64,000 bases of DNA. Origin: Hirundichthys speculiger. Lineage: Eukaryota; Chordata; Actinopteri; Beloniformes; Exocoetidae. Each line of letters starts with the position of its first letter. The stretch's first letter is position 1. Location of the stretch: assembly GCA_018398805.1 (NCBI GenBank), contig JAGFBZ010002379.1, forward strand, positions 310,001 to 374,000. Reading direction: 5' to 3'. The notes beneath the pieces were generated by a model. The model was not told the origin of the DNA and did not search any database. It was given only the letters and a program-made list of their open reading frames with translations. Made by a program: the position numbers and the translations under genes. Below are positions 44,236 to 56,900 of the stretch, piece by piece.

Positions 44236-47200
44236 ATCATACTGCATACTACATACACTGCATCCATCACTGCCTGTCTTGTGTCTTTGTTTATTATTTC
44301 CTTTCATCCACCACTGACAAGACCAGGGTTTTGGGAGTGAATAAAATATGTTGGATTAAACTGTCAAAGAAGGCTGGTGTAGGACACACTCACTATTACT
44401 CACACATACACACAATAAAACTAACATCTGCTCAAAGATTAAATTGCATATATTGTATATCCTACTTAATAAAAAAAAGGTTTTGCCAGATTATGGTACT
44501 AATCATTAATATATATGCAGATCTCAACATATCTAAAAATGAAAATAAAAAAGTGACCCCATTACAGTCTACTAACTAAACTTTTCAGTTTTATCTTAGG
44601 GCTAACTCAGCTAATGCTATTGGTGTGAATACACCTCTTTGATGAGTGGAAACAAACCTTACTGTACCAATTACTAAGTTGCATCAAAAACTAAGGAGAA
44701 GAGCTTAGGTTTTGTGTGTACATCATATAAACAAACAAGACTTGATGATGTGCAACAAGCCAGCATTTCTTAACCCTGGGACCTGGTTCCACATGGTTAA
44801 GATTAGGGTCAAAGAGAGGGCTAGGAGCGAACCACATCCAATGTTTGTGGAATGCCCATTTTCGTTGAAGAATACCCCCACGAAGTTCTGCGCAGACTTC
44901 TTACTCCACAAACCTGCTCCAACCTCATGATCCTACTATGTCAGTATGGATCAAAATGAAATGTCATCGGCACCGTACCGAGCAGCATGGTGTAACTACT
45001 AAAGGGGAATATGAGTGTACATGTATTCTGTAAAATTGAATTGACATTTAGTGCCTGTACTTTGAAGAAGGTATCTCAGTGTTCCTTTATCCTCAAGTAA
45101 TTAACCCACCTTGCCCATATGACACATCTGGCTCCCAGAGCTGTCCAGTCAGGCCCAAGGTCTCTATAAAGTGAAACACCATCCATAAAATCTCCATTAG
45201 AGCGGGGCTGCCTGGAGGTCACCAGGAGGAGAATCGGGGGGTCACTGCTCCACTGTAATGCCTTCACACGTAGGGTTAGAGGTGAGCACTGTTGACATTC
45301 CTCCCATGACTGTCTGATATCAGTGAGATTGATCAGCCAGGGAGAGGCTCTGGAAGGTACACACCCACTCAGCCCCGAGCTTAAACATTTATGTTTGGCC
45401 CTGCAGCTTTCGGTCTATCTGCCCCTTTCTTCTCTTCTCTATCTGTGCATCTTGTTTTCCCCTCTGTCACCTAAATGTCTGGTGGATATCCAACGAGGCT
45501 TTAGTGTCACACAGGGATTAACCTTGGAGAAAACGCACCAGAGAGTGTTTATCTGGCTTTCCTCTTAGCCAAAGCAGATAAAAGAAGAGATTTGTGATTG
45601 ATCGCCCACTCTTCGCCCGTGTCTTCGAAGGTTTTCTGTTAACAGTTCCGTGTGAACTACAGTAGAGACTTGTGAGTTATTGCCTTGTCAAATTCCACAC
45701 TTTCTGAGTGCAGTTGCCTTTGGAGGGCAGGTAAAGACTTCTACCTGTTTAGTATATAAGTAATACATTTCTTTTTCTTTTGATATATTTTGGGCATTTG
45801 CTGCCACTTTGGACTGAATGTGACAGGAAAAGGTGGAAGGAATGTGATGGATGTTTACATCTAAAATGTATTTTAGCTTCCATCTCTATCAAAAGACAAG
45901 ATAATAGGCTCTTAGTGGGAAACTGAAACCTGCACATTGCAATCTTTGATTTCTAAAACAGAGCTTCTGGCAAATACCTGTAAATGGTTGGGGGTTAAAC
46001 TTTGAGGATCTGACATGTCTTCTCTGAGTGCCACACCTCACCCAGGCAAAGAACGTTGACCGCCACTTTCTCTGGGATCTGTTTGAAAACAGACATGAAA
46101 GAGAGCGAACTGTTTCCTCACTCACAGTGCCAGCTGAGCAAAATGAGGATCCAATCATGTGTTTTACAGACAGTCGTGATTTACAGTAAAGAGTCCGTTG
46201 GACATAACACACCCAGCTTTCCCGTAGGTCAGTCGGTCATTAAAGCCCACTCACAGTCCGCCTTATCTCTGCCAATCAAACACAACAGCCCCACAAAATA
46301 ACATGTAATTGGAGGTTTTTTTTTCTTTATTTTTTTCCAGTTCCTTTCAGCCCGAGCTCTGTGAAGATAACCTTCCCTGCTGCTGCTGTCTCTGGTGTCT
46401 TTGAGTAAACAAACAAACAAAGTTCGAAACATGCAGTCAGCAGCGGGGAGGGCTCGCTGGGGTTCAGTCGCCAGGGTGATGGGATCCTGGCCGGTTAGTT
46501 TTCCCCCTGGGAGGCGTGTTTGCTGTGTGTGTGTGTGTTTATTACTATAATTTGTCTGAGTGGCTCTGGAGAGATTTCAGGGCCCTTTGAAGCGGCCATG
46601 GATGAAGCCTGGAGCGTGGCATGCTGTGCCCGGGATTTGGGCCCAATTTCTAATTCGTCTAACCCCTGCCTCCACCCAGCCTACACCCTTTCTGTAATCC
46701 TCTGTCCCGCTCCTTTATCCAGAGCTGCATCATCTTGGATCCTCCTGGATCTTAAGGGCCACACCAACAGAACTTGCTACGTATGATGTAAGCAAGGGGG
46801 TTAAACAAGAGTGGGGTGAATTTTTGCCCTAAAACGTCAGTGTCAGTCCTTTTTATTCATGAAATACACTGAAAATCAAAAGTACTTATAGGTCAAGTGA
46901 ACAACATTGACCACTTTTACTTTTATTTCTTTTTTTATGGTACTTGTCAAAGGCTGGGATATATGAAGCAACACATGAACAGTTAGTTTCTCTCTCTTCT
47001 CTCTTTTTTTTTTTGGAAGCAGGAAAAATAAAGGAAGTGTAAGGATCTGAACAACCTTGACCAGGACCAGGTTCTGATGGCTAAATGACTGAGTGAGAGC
47101 ACCTCCTGCAGTTGGTATAAACCAAAAGTACTCCAAAGAAGGAAACCCAATTTTCCAGTGACAGGGTCATGAGCACCTCAGGGCTCAATGATGCTCATGG

Positions 47201-47994
47201 GATATGAACTCTCGCCTGTGTGGTCTGATCTGACAGAGGAGCCCACATAGCACAAACTGCCAGAAAACTCATAGGTAGGACTGTTTATTTTTGGTCTCTA
47301 CAGTCAAAGACAGCCACCTCTCTCTGCAGCGCTCCCTTGGAATTGACGACTCCCAAATTCATGAATTACCAGAAAAATGTTCAAAAAAAGAACATTTCAA
47401 CATTATACGGCATTGGCTGAAGCAAAGAAGCATTACAACAGGACAAAACATCTTTAGACAAAAATCAAGCAAACTTATATATATATGAAACTGAAAACTC
47501 GATAGAAAGAAAACTAGAGTTTTTTTATTTAGTTTATTGCTCCACAACTTCAGTGACCAAAGAGGTGACGGCCAGGAGCTTAACACCCCATCTCAAATTA
47601 GCCATTGATCAAAATACTTAAATCCCACTGTAACTGAAAACTTTTGTTTACGTTTTTTTGTGGTTTTCAAGAAAAAAAAAAAAAAAGCACAAATGCCGTG
47701 TTATACCATATGGTTCTGATATAGAGCTGATGTAGTAAAATAAACAGTAAGTCACAGAAGCAAGGAAGTGAAGTTCATTTATCCAGTGTGCTGCAATTCC
47801 ATGTCTTATATGTGGAGGCCCCTCATGTCACAAATTATGGGACCAAAAGGACACGCTGATAATGTTTTGGTACCAGATACCAAAGGACAACTTCAGAGGT
47901 CCTGTGGAATTTAGTTCTGAGCCTTTTTGACACTTTTGACAGTACGTGTGGCAGGAGTTGTTTTTTTTTTTTGTGGTGAGAAACTGGTAAAATA

Positions 47995-48030
47995 GTCAGT
48001 ACCAGTTAAACGTTTGGGCATATTAATTTA
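47995..48030 (+). repeat. Short relic of a fish MITE end
   Basis: CAGTACCAGTTAAACGTTTGGGCATATT resembles the terminus (ACCAGTCAAAAGTTTGGACA) of a widespread vertebrate/fish element. Only the end is recognisable; an ATCT microsatellite follows 50 bases on. Confidence 0.35.
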
Positions 48031-48074
48031 TAATAATTAGACATATTCAAATGTTTTACCTGTATTGTAAATAC

Positions 48075-48096
48075 ATCTATCTATCTATCTATCTAT
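48075..48096. repeat. (ATCT)5 microsatellite
   Basis: Tetranucleotide ATCT repeat, just right of the MITE-end relic. Confidence 0.9.
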
Positions 48097-51000
48097 ATTA
48101 ATCTAAAAACATATCTTTAATTTCAACAACACATAGTCAGCTGTTACTTGCATGAGGTTCTAACTTGAGTTTTCATTTTGCTGTGTTTTACTGTCGTTGG
48201 TGCAACAACATTAGTTCTTCCAAATGTCAAATCTTTTTTTTTTTTTTAAAGGAAGGGGGGGAAAGAGAAAAAGACAGACAAATGCTGTTGATTGTTAAAG
48301 GTAGACTCCACAAATCCTTAAATGTCAGTGAATCATTGCCACAGAAACACCTGCGCCAATTTCTTTGACCGTTAGATGTCCAGACATATCATTTTAATCC
48401 AGTTTATATTTGGCCTGCACAAGAACTGTCTGTATTTGTCAGTGTGTTCATCTTTATGTTGTTTGTCTGCATAGGAAGTCTTTTTCCGCAGCCCTCACTC
48501 ATTATGTGCATGTGTGTCTGTCTGGCGTGTCCTGCGGGGGAGGCCTCACTTAGTCCCAGAGCAGGTTTAATTGGTGTCAAGCAGGCCTCAGTGAAAAGCC
48601 ATCAGACACTACGGACACTCAGTGAGTCAGGAAAGCTTTTATTAGGAGACTTCCTCCAACTGTATGACTCTCTGTGTCCCTTCCCTGTCTGTCCCATTGT
48701 CTCTCCCCATATCCCTCCCTCTTAAAATCTCTCACCACCGCTCAGTTTCCATCTGCTCTCTTCCTCTCCCACTCACCCTCCACTGGCTTCAAACATTTAC
48801 CATTTGTCACCAGTCCTCCCATCCTTGATGCTTTCTGTCTCCTTCTTTCTCCGTGGTATTGTTTTAAGTCTGATGTCTGTCCTTGAATAACTGAGGGAGT
48901 TTGTCTCTGGGGGAATGTGGTGACCGCAGATCCTCACCAAGCCAGCCGGCCTAATAATGCTAACTTCCTGACAGACACAAACACTCTACACTGGGCTGGG
49001 TTTTTTTTTTTTCTTTTTTAAGATAATTCTTACTACATAAAGCAATTTTATCATTTAGATTCTCAGCTTGTTAGGTAATCATGCTGTGGTTAAAAAAAAT
49101 CATCTTTGGTGGTCAAGGAGATTCAAAACATGGGAACTGAAGAGAACATTACCAAATAGACAAAACACAAGCAAATTAAGAACAGCTTAATCAATTTGAC
49201 ACGTGTGCTGCACACACCTTGTCACACACCTTGGAATAGTCATACATTCGCTGCAAGGTAAGAGCATATCTTCATCAATTTAATACCTTGTTTCCACTTT
49301 CTTCTGTGCACTCACGTGATACTCTGGAAGTCTATTCATTCCTACGGAAACCTCTGTAATCTCCGACAAAGGTGTGAAGCTCCTTCCTTCTGATGTTTTT
49401 CAGAGAGATATTTGTCTTGTCTGCACTGAAACATTTCAACTCGTACAGTAGATTTCAGAGACGATGTATCCTAGCGCTAGCTAGAACAACACCAGTAACT
49501 AGCTTAGCTTTTAAAAAACAAGAGCTTCTTTCAGTTGACCATATAGAGAAAGTTTACAGGCTACAAGTGGAGGCTGATAAAAAAAAAGCAGGATTAGCAT
49601 TTTTAGCGTCTGCATCAAACCAACCCGAAAAATAGCTGTCAGACTAGTCAGACAAGCCATTGTTGCTGCTAACCATTGTTACAAAGGCATATACAATTCA
49701 TAACAGTGCTGTATTAGGCATTTAGCTCATAAAAACATCGTAGCAACACGTCCACTGCCACAAAGTGAACAGTTCCAGGAGTATGCTTGACTTAATGTTA
49801 ATAAACTAAGACAGAACTGCAATAAACAGTAAGGCTAGCTGAGCATTTACTTTGTGAATGCTCTGTGAGTAGAAGCCATACTGGACTCTGGAAGTCTAAA
49901 GAGTGAAGCTTCTCTAAGTTGGCCCAACAAATTCAGGTGGTGTTTCAGTTGAAACTTCTGACTAGGAACTTGGAAATTCTGACTTCCAGGTGCAAATGGA
50001 ACGCACTGTAATGGCAGGTACACTGTACATGCACACAAATCAAACAAAGACAGCTGTCCTGAGAAAGGAACAGAAAACAGTGTTTTTGGCAACATTACTT
50101 TCAAGTTAAAGAAACTGACTATTTATCAGTAACCTCAGAAAATAAGTTTTAAAGTCTTGTATCTCTGAAAACCCCTTTGTTGCCATCTGTGATAATTGCA
50201 GCGTGCTTCTAGATTTGCATAATGAAATGAAATAACAAATGATGGATGGCAAGTTGCCCGATGAATCATGTTTTCCTGCCACATCCTTATTATTTGCATA
50301 AAGACAGATGATGGAAAGTTACCCTTTTTATATTTTAATAAAATCAATATCAAATTAACCTTTTTTAAATTGTGCATTGTGGTTTGCCAAAATATTAATT
50401 AAAAAAAAAAATCATGTTCACACTCCCAGACGATGCAGGTGAACCAGTCATCACATTCAATCTTCACTTGTTTTGCAAAATACCTGTTTGCCTACAGTTC
50501 ATTTATTATTCATGAATATAATGTGAAATCAAGAGTGTTTTCATTTATTTCCAACACACAGCCAGTTGCGTGCACATTCAGAAACCCACACACATCCATA
50601 AAGATAATGGAGCAGCTGCATCTCCAAAGTGCTGCCTGCTGTGTTTTGTCAGCAAGCTTAACTGTAACACTAACTGTAATTACCGTTGCTCAAGAGTAAA
50701 TAGAGAAAGACAAAAACATAACTTCAATGTAGATAGCTTCTTTCCTAATGGGTGTGCTTGTTCTCAACAGCTGTCAGTCAGGCACACCTGCCCCTCAGGT
50801 AACAGAGGTTATCGCAGAATGCCATCACTCCCATATCTCCTGCGGGTCTTGGAAATTTTGAGAATAATTCTTTTAAACTTTTGGTTTAACTTTTAATAGC
50901 AGACTAACCTTAGATCTTGTTAGTAGTTCAAGTGTTCAAGGAAGATGTCACCGGTGTGTTTTAATCAATAACTGATAAAGATCCAAAAGTGTGCCAACCA

Positions 51001-51764
51001 CCATGAGAAAACGCACCCTGTGCTGATCTATGTACGTCACAGTACATTTATAAGGTGGGACAACCATCTGTGCAACAGGAACAAGGAAGCAAGGACAAGT
51101 ACAAACTCATCCTGACAGCTAAGCTGCAACAGTGGACGCCTAACTGCCTAACTGCCATTGTTACGAAAGCCTGCACAAAGTTCAATTCTTGTTTCATGAT
51201 AAGACAAGCTTGCACTGTATCACAGCGAAACTATCTGAATGATCTCCATTTACCTGCAGGACAGGAGATGTTTCTTTTAAAAACAATTCAACAAGGTTTT
51301 GGCCTTGTTTCCGTAACAACTTCTTAAATGCAGTTTGAAAAAAGAAAAAAAGCATTGCACTGTTTGTTTTACAAGACACTCTGCAATCAGCCTTCCAGCC
51401 AATCTGTCTCTCCTTTGTTCTCTGTTTCTGGCTTTGTTCCCTTTCTCTGGATTTCTTTTCTTTCAACCTCTCCTCCTCCTCTTCACCTCTCTTTTTGAAC
51501 TCCCCTAGAACTCTCTCTTTTCTATTTCATTCTCTTTCATTTTTTCTGTATTTCTGAATGCAACCCTTTTCAATAAGTCCCCCCCCCCCCTTTTTTTCCT
51601 GCCCCCATCCTCCAACCACTTCTCTTCTTCGATCCCTGACTCAACTTTCACATTCCTCAGGCATTCCTGTAGGATTAGCCTTTAGCATTCTCAGGCTATG
51701 AAGAGGCCACGGCCCCCCCACTGTGATGGTGGCAGGCACTAACAAATGACAGAAAAAAAGTGTA

Positions 51765-51785
51765 TGTGTGTGTGTGTGTGTGTGT
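51765..51785. repeat. (TG)10 microsatellite
   Basis: TG dinucleotide repeat, no associated gene. Confidence 0.95.
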
Positions 51786-52544
51786 ATCTTCTCACTTTCT
51801 TTCATCACCACCCTTCTCCCAGCCTGCCGCCACATTTCTATCACTCTCAGCTTCCATCACAGTCAGCACACACCCTCAGTGACTTAAAACTAACTTTGCA
51901 TGCACCATTAGATCCATGCAGACATAAGTCCTTCCTGAGATACTATGAGAAACGACTGGTCATAAAACAGCAGTTTATATTATAACCAATCTTTTTAAAG
52001 AAACAGACTACGGAACAGTAAAATTTCTCTATTGTTCTGAAATGCAAAGGACATAAATACCAAGATATTGAGCTTTCAGACTAAAGACATTTAGATTTTT
52101 TATTTAATTTTCTATAGCATAATACATACACAGTATACTTACAAGCCCAGTGTGCAAATAAGTGCTGTCTCAGTGTATAAGAGCCACCGTGCTCTTCACC
52201 AGAAGTGACGAGGGCTAACATTCTTCTTTGGTCACTTTACTCGAGTTACTGTGACGATACAGTCAAGCTTTCACTTTTCATCGACTATAAATTCCCCCAA
52301 AAAAATGAATCCAATTTTCCTTGATATATGTTTTATCTCTTTTTCCGTTTGACTTTGAACTGATTTAAAATAATTTAATTTAAGAGAAAAACTAATGTTT
52401 TTGATGTAAAAGTGTTCAACATTTAAGCAGATATCCTCTATAACACATTTATTTTAAAATAGCATTGTTTTGTTTTAAGATTATACCTAAATATATTACA
52501 AATTGACATGTTGAATCTTGTTATAAATGGAAAATAATATTTCA

Positions 52545-53995
52545 ATTCAATTCAAATTTTTTTTTTTTAGCGTCTATTACAATACAAATTGTCTCTAGGC
52601 CCTTTTCAGAGACCCAGAGCATGACCCCTGAGCAAATATTATTATCTATAAGTAATATTATTAAATCCTAAATCAAACAATGGCAAGTAAAAAAAAAAAA
52701 AAACTTCCCCTAGCAGGAGAAGAACCTTTAAGCTAAACAGTGGAAAGGTAAAAACCTCTTTTTAAGAGGACGTTACCTTGAGCAGGACCTGGCTCATTAG
52801 AGGCGGACCTTCCTGCTGGAGGCCTACTGGGTAAAAAAAGAAAAGAGGCGGAAGATAGGACAGAGAGGATGGAAGGACACAGAGTGGAGAGGCACATATA
52901 TTTTGGCAATATTATATGGGAAAAAATTATATTAACAGCAACTATCCATTAGCTGGAATATGAACAATTCCATGTACTTATATTCTGAGTGGTACATTGT
53001 AAGTACATGAACTACAGAGATGACTATATAAACAGATGTAGGCAGTAACACTGAGGTGGTCAGAGGATCAGACAGTAGGTCAGCATGTTAGTTGATATCC
53101 CAGAAATATCTACAGTATGCAGACAGGTGGAGGTAAATGCTGGGGTGGTCAGAGGGTCAGAGGGTGGAGCTGGAACATATACAGGATACATTATAAAAAA
53201 AGGAAAAAAGGGGGCGTAGGGGGGACATGGGACAGCACAAAAAAAAAAGACTACAGGAACAATGAAGCACAGTTACATTTAGGAGGTGCTCCTAATTAAC
53301 TATAGATACAGCTGAAAAAAAAAGAGGAAAGGGGTGGGAAAAAAGGTGAGGACACTACTCAGTGGATCATGTTAGTGTCTCCCTGCAGCATAGACCTATA
53401 GCAGCGTAGCTATGACGCAGCTATGTTTCAGACCAGACTGCTCTAGTCTTGTCTTCAGCCATTCCTATAACTGTAGCTATGGCTATTGGCCCTATCACAC
53501 TATTGCTTAGACTAACTATAGGATTTAACTAAACAGAAATGTTTTAAAATTAGTTTTGAGGATTTTTGGAGGTGGTGTCAGCCTCCTGAACCCAAATTGG
53601 TGGCTGGTTCCATAGTAAAGGTGTCTGATAGCACAAGGCCCATCCTCCAAATTTACTTTTGGATATTTTAGGAACGACAAGTAAACCTGCACTCTGAGAG
53701 CAAAGAGCTCTATTAGGAGCATGAAGCGTTATCAGTTCTGGTAGATAACCAGGAGCTTGGCCATTAAGGGTCCTAATATGGTGGATTAGATGTATTCATT
53801 GTATGAATAGATGTATGAATAAAGTATATCTAATCTAATCTAATCTAATATGCAAGTAACAGAATTTTGAATACAAATCAAAACTTTACAGGAAGCCAGT
53901 GGCGGGAAGGCTAACACAGGAGAGATGCGACCTCTCTTGCTGATAAGCACTTGTAAGCACTTGGACAAAAAAAAAAAAAAAAAAAAAAAAACATA
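52545..53995. repeat. Teleost interspersed repeat, about 1.4 kb, with A25 tract
   Basis: Recognisable blocks: GTCTCTAGGCCCTTTTCAGA, CCCCTAGCAGGAGAAGAACC, GAGCAGGACCTGGCTCATTA, AGCACAAGGCCCATCCTCC, GAACGACAAGTAAACCTGCA, GGAAGCCAGTGGCGGGAAGG. These belong to a repeat common in fish genomes and transcripts. No coding frame remains. A 25-base A run (53967-53991) marks the right limit. It contains a small nested insertion at 53781-53852. The class is not assigned. Confidence 0.65.
53781..53852 (+). mobile_element. Tiny retro-insertion with 8-base target duplication
   Basis: CTAATATG occurs at 53773-53780 and again at 53845-53852. Between them are about 64 bases ending AATAAAGTATATCTAATCTAATC, that is, a tail of (TCTAA) units like the microsatellite-type 3' end of LINE/SINE elements. 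This fits an extremely 5'-truncated retrotransposition into the surrounding repeat. Confidence 0.55.
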
Positions 53996-56900
53996 AACAA
54001 AACTCAATATTTGCCTCCCCTATACTTTTTTTAAACTGTACAGATCCAATCCATGGCTCAAAAACCATGATCCGAACCATGAGGGATGTGATCTGTTACA
54101 GCCCTGTTTTGCATGCATTCATAATGAGGACAGAAAAAGGAGACCAAATTAACAGCCTAGTCGATCTATCGCCGTAGCCCAAGCAAACTGTGCTGACTGA
54201 TGGAATGGATAGTGATTCAAAAATATCTTCCTTTTCCCAATCCAACAACACTGCAACCATGTAGCATAAAAACAGCAACGTTTGACTGTTAAGTTGCATT
54301 TGGGAATTGCAGTCAAATGATGCAAATCTGCTGCCGCTGTCTCTAAATTAAAATGTAATAGAAAAAAAATACATATTGACAAAGTAAATTTTTGCTATTT
54401 TATAGTTCTAGAAACAATAGAGAGTATAACCTCTGCATTAGTAAGAAAAATATGTGGTAACTTATTCCACCTCCACCCATTCAGCCTCCACTTTCTTATG
54501 CATGCTTTGGTTGGTAAGTTACTTGTTTCTGTTGGAAAAGTCCCGTCCCGCAGGAAACATTAAGGGGACAACTGAAAAACAGATAATATGTAAATGTTTG
54601 TATTTTATTCTCTGTTTGAAAAAAGAAATGTTGCATTTTTTTTTGTTCAATCAGATCTTAAAATCCATAATATCAATCAGAACAAAATGATGTATTCTGA
54701 GCTTTGCAAAACTAAGTTCCCAGTCAATATCACAGGAAATCTGCAGTACCAATTTTTAGTATACACCCTATGAAATATAAAATAATCTCATAGCTTTACC
54801 ATAACATTCTCTCTGCTACATTAAAGTAAACCACTGTTGCATCTTTCCCTGTCTCTGTCCATCTGGATGGAGTGCACGCTGAACTACAGCTGCCAGCTGC
54901 AGCACCAGAACAAGATTAATGTTTCTAAAACTCACACCAATGATCCTTAACGTCACAGGTAGTATTTTGCATTGACCTATTTTACTTACTGTCACACTGA
55001 GCTACCAGAGGTTTCACAAAAGAAGTGTGGGATAGAGCAATAATGAATGAATCAATACATGAAAAAAAATATATAGCTCACTGTCATAATGATATATTTT
55101 GCATAAATATAAACTACTGTGGTATATACTGACATAAATATGCATATATTCAATTAATGGCGGTGATTAAAACACTTAGACAACACATCCATTTGTACTC
55201 TCCTTTTCCACTGCTCCTCTAAGTTTTTAATCCAAGCCTTCAAGCTAAAAGTGAAGCACTATGAGGTAATCGCGGCCTCTTTCCTGTTTGTTCTTGTGTT
55301 TCTATAAGGGGGCTTTGTGTCGAGTCAGTGTTACAAGCCAAACTGGTAGCACTGGCCTACCACATGTGGAAACACTCACATCACCTCCCAGGATAAAATA
55401 CTTGGCAGAGACAGACCGGAGGAGGGGAGAGGGTGAGAGAAGAAGAGAGTGAGTGTGTGTTGGTGAGACGGCAGGCAAATATCGTAAGTATCAGCTTACT
55501 TCAGCCAAAATAAAAGCACGATCAGAGCCAGAGACGCTATTCAAAGACCTCTCAGCTGTTTCCCCCCTCTCATCTGCCAATATGACTCTTTTTTCCTTCT
55601 GCACCTCACAAACTCCCCTTTCCTTTTTGTTTCGTTTTTGTCATTCAGATGTCAACCCATGCATTTTTGTTTTGGGACATAATTCAACTCTTTAATGCTC
55701 CTGTCTATGCTACCTGTTTTTCATAATGGATTTCATCTCTTTGGTCTTTGGTTCAGCTCTTCCTGCACCATATGGCTCAACCCTTTACTCTTTCCTCAGC
55801 CAGTTTCTGTCTCTATCCAGCGCTGTATCTAAATCCCTCTCTCCTGGCTCATATTGCAACTCTTTCTGTAAATGCACAGTACCGTATTCTGTTCCTCCAC
55901 ATCAAGCTGATTGCTTTCTGTCAGGCTTTACTGCTGTGGGCGCCCCCAAGGATGACGGGGTCCTTCATGTCTAAACATCTGTCCATCCCATTACTGTAGC
56001 TGCTGTTGAACCTGAGCCCCTTTTACTCATGCTGACAGCAACATTGGCAAGAATGGGAATGATATCCAAGGGAATGCTGCTATTCCCGAGTGCCTCCTCA
56101 AAGCTCCTGATTATGTGAGCCAGCTGGTTGAGAGACATGAGGAGTCGCCAGGCGGCGTTCCGCAGAGCTTCCGATAGGGTCCCGGATGTTTTCTAAGTAT
56201 GGGTATGTAAGGAGCATGTATGGGGATCAGTGTGAGAGTGGGAATGCATGCCCTGAGCGGGCCATCAGTCGGCTGGGTCGTTTGGCTGGAATGTGACTCA
56301 GGAAACCCATAATGGGGTTTGCTGCATGTGCTGTCTGGAGGACTGTTGTCTTTTAGCACTATGAGGTACAAAGGAAACAGATATGGCTAAAGGTGATGGT
56401 GGCTATGATGATGATGATGCAAACAGCGAACACTTTTCAACTAAACAATATGAAAGCAGAAATGAAGCGTGCTTAGATATGAAAGTGTGTATTATCGTAT
56501 TTGGCAGCACTAAATTTCTTCTGACGAAACTATAATGCATCTGGGGTAATGTTGTGTCAGCATAAAAGCGTAGAAAGGAACAATAACCATTTACAAAAAT
56601 CATATTTTTATGCTACAATCAATATATTGCTCATATTATAATGTAAATGCTTGAACACTTGAGGTACAGTTAAACCTGATGAAAAAAAAAAAAACTCATG
56701 GCACAATTCCAAATTTACTAAAGCTTTTACCAGACAGGAGCCGCTAGATAGTCTAGTGACAGACAAAGAAAGAACAAGGGGACGATAAAGAAAAGGCAGA
56801 GAGCTGCTCGACTCTAAATGCTAAGATAGAAAACTATTGATAATGAACACATCTGCTAAACATTCACTGTTCATGTGTTTTTACTAGTTTTCCTATGATA

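Larger units (their letters stand above)
44236..52544. other. Intergenic DNA, no gene recognised
   Basis: An open frame at 49393-49635 (+) ending LEADKKKAGLAFLASASNQP-like residues has no recognised homolog and no flanking splice signals of note. Otherwise only microsatellites, homopolymers and chance frames. Confidence 0.45.

Noticed and set aside
49393..49635. 80-codon + frame with a helical, charged C-terminal part
   Set aside because: Looks protein-like near LLSVDHIEKVYRLQVEADKK, but I recognise no family and the start region is not supported. It could be part of an old repeat.
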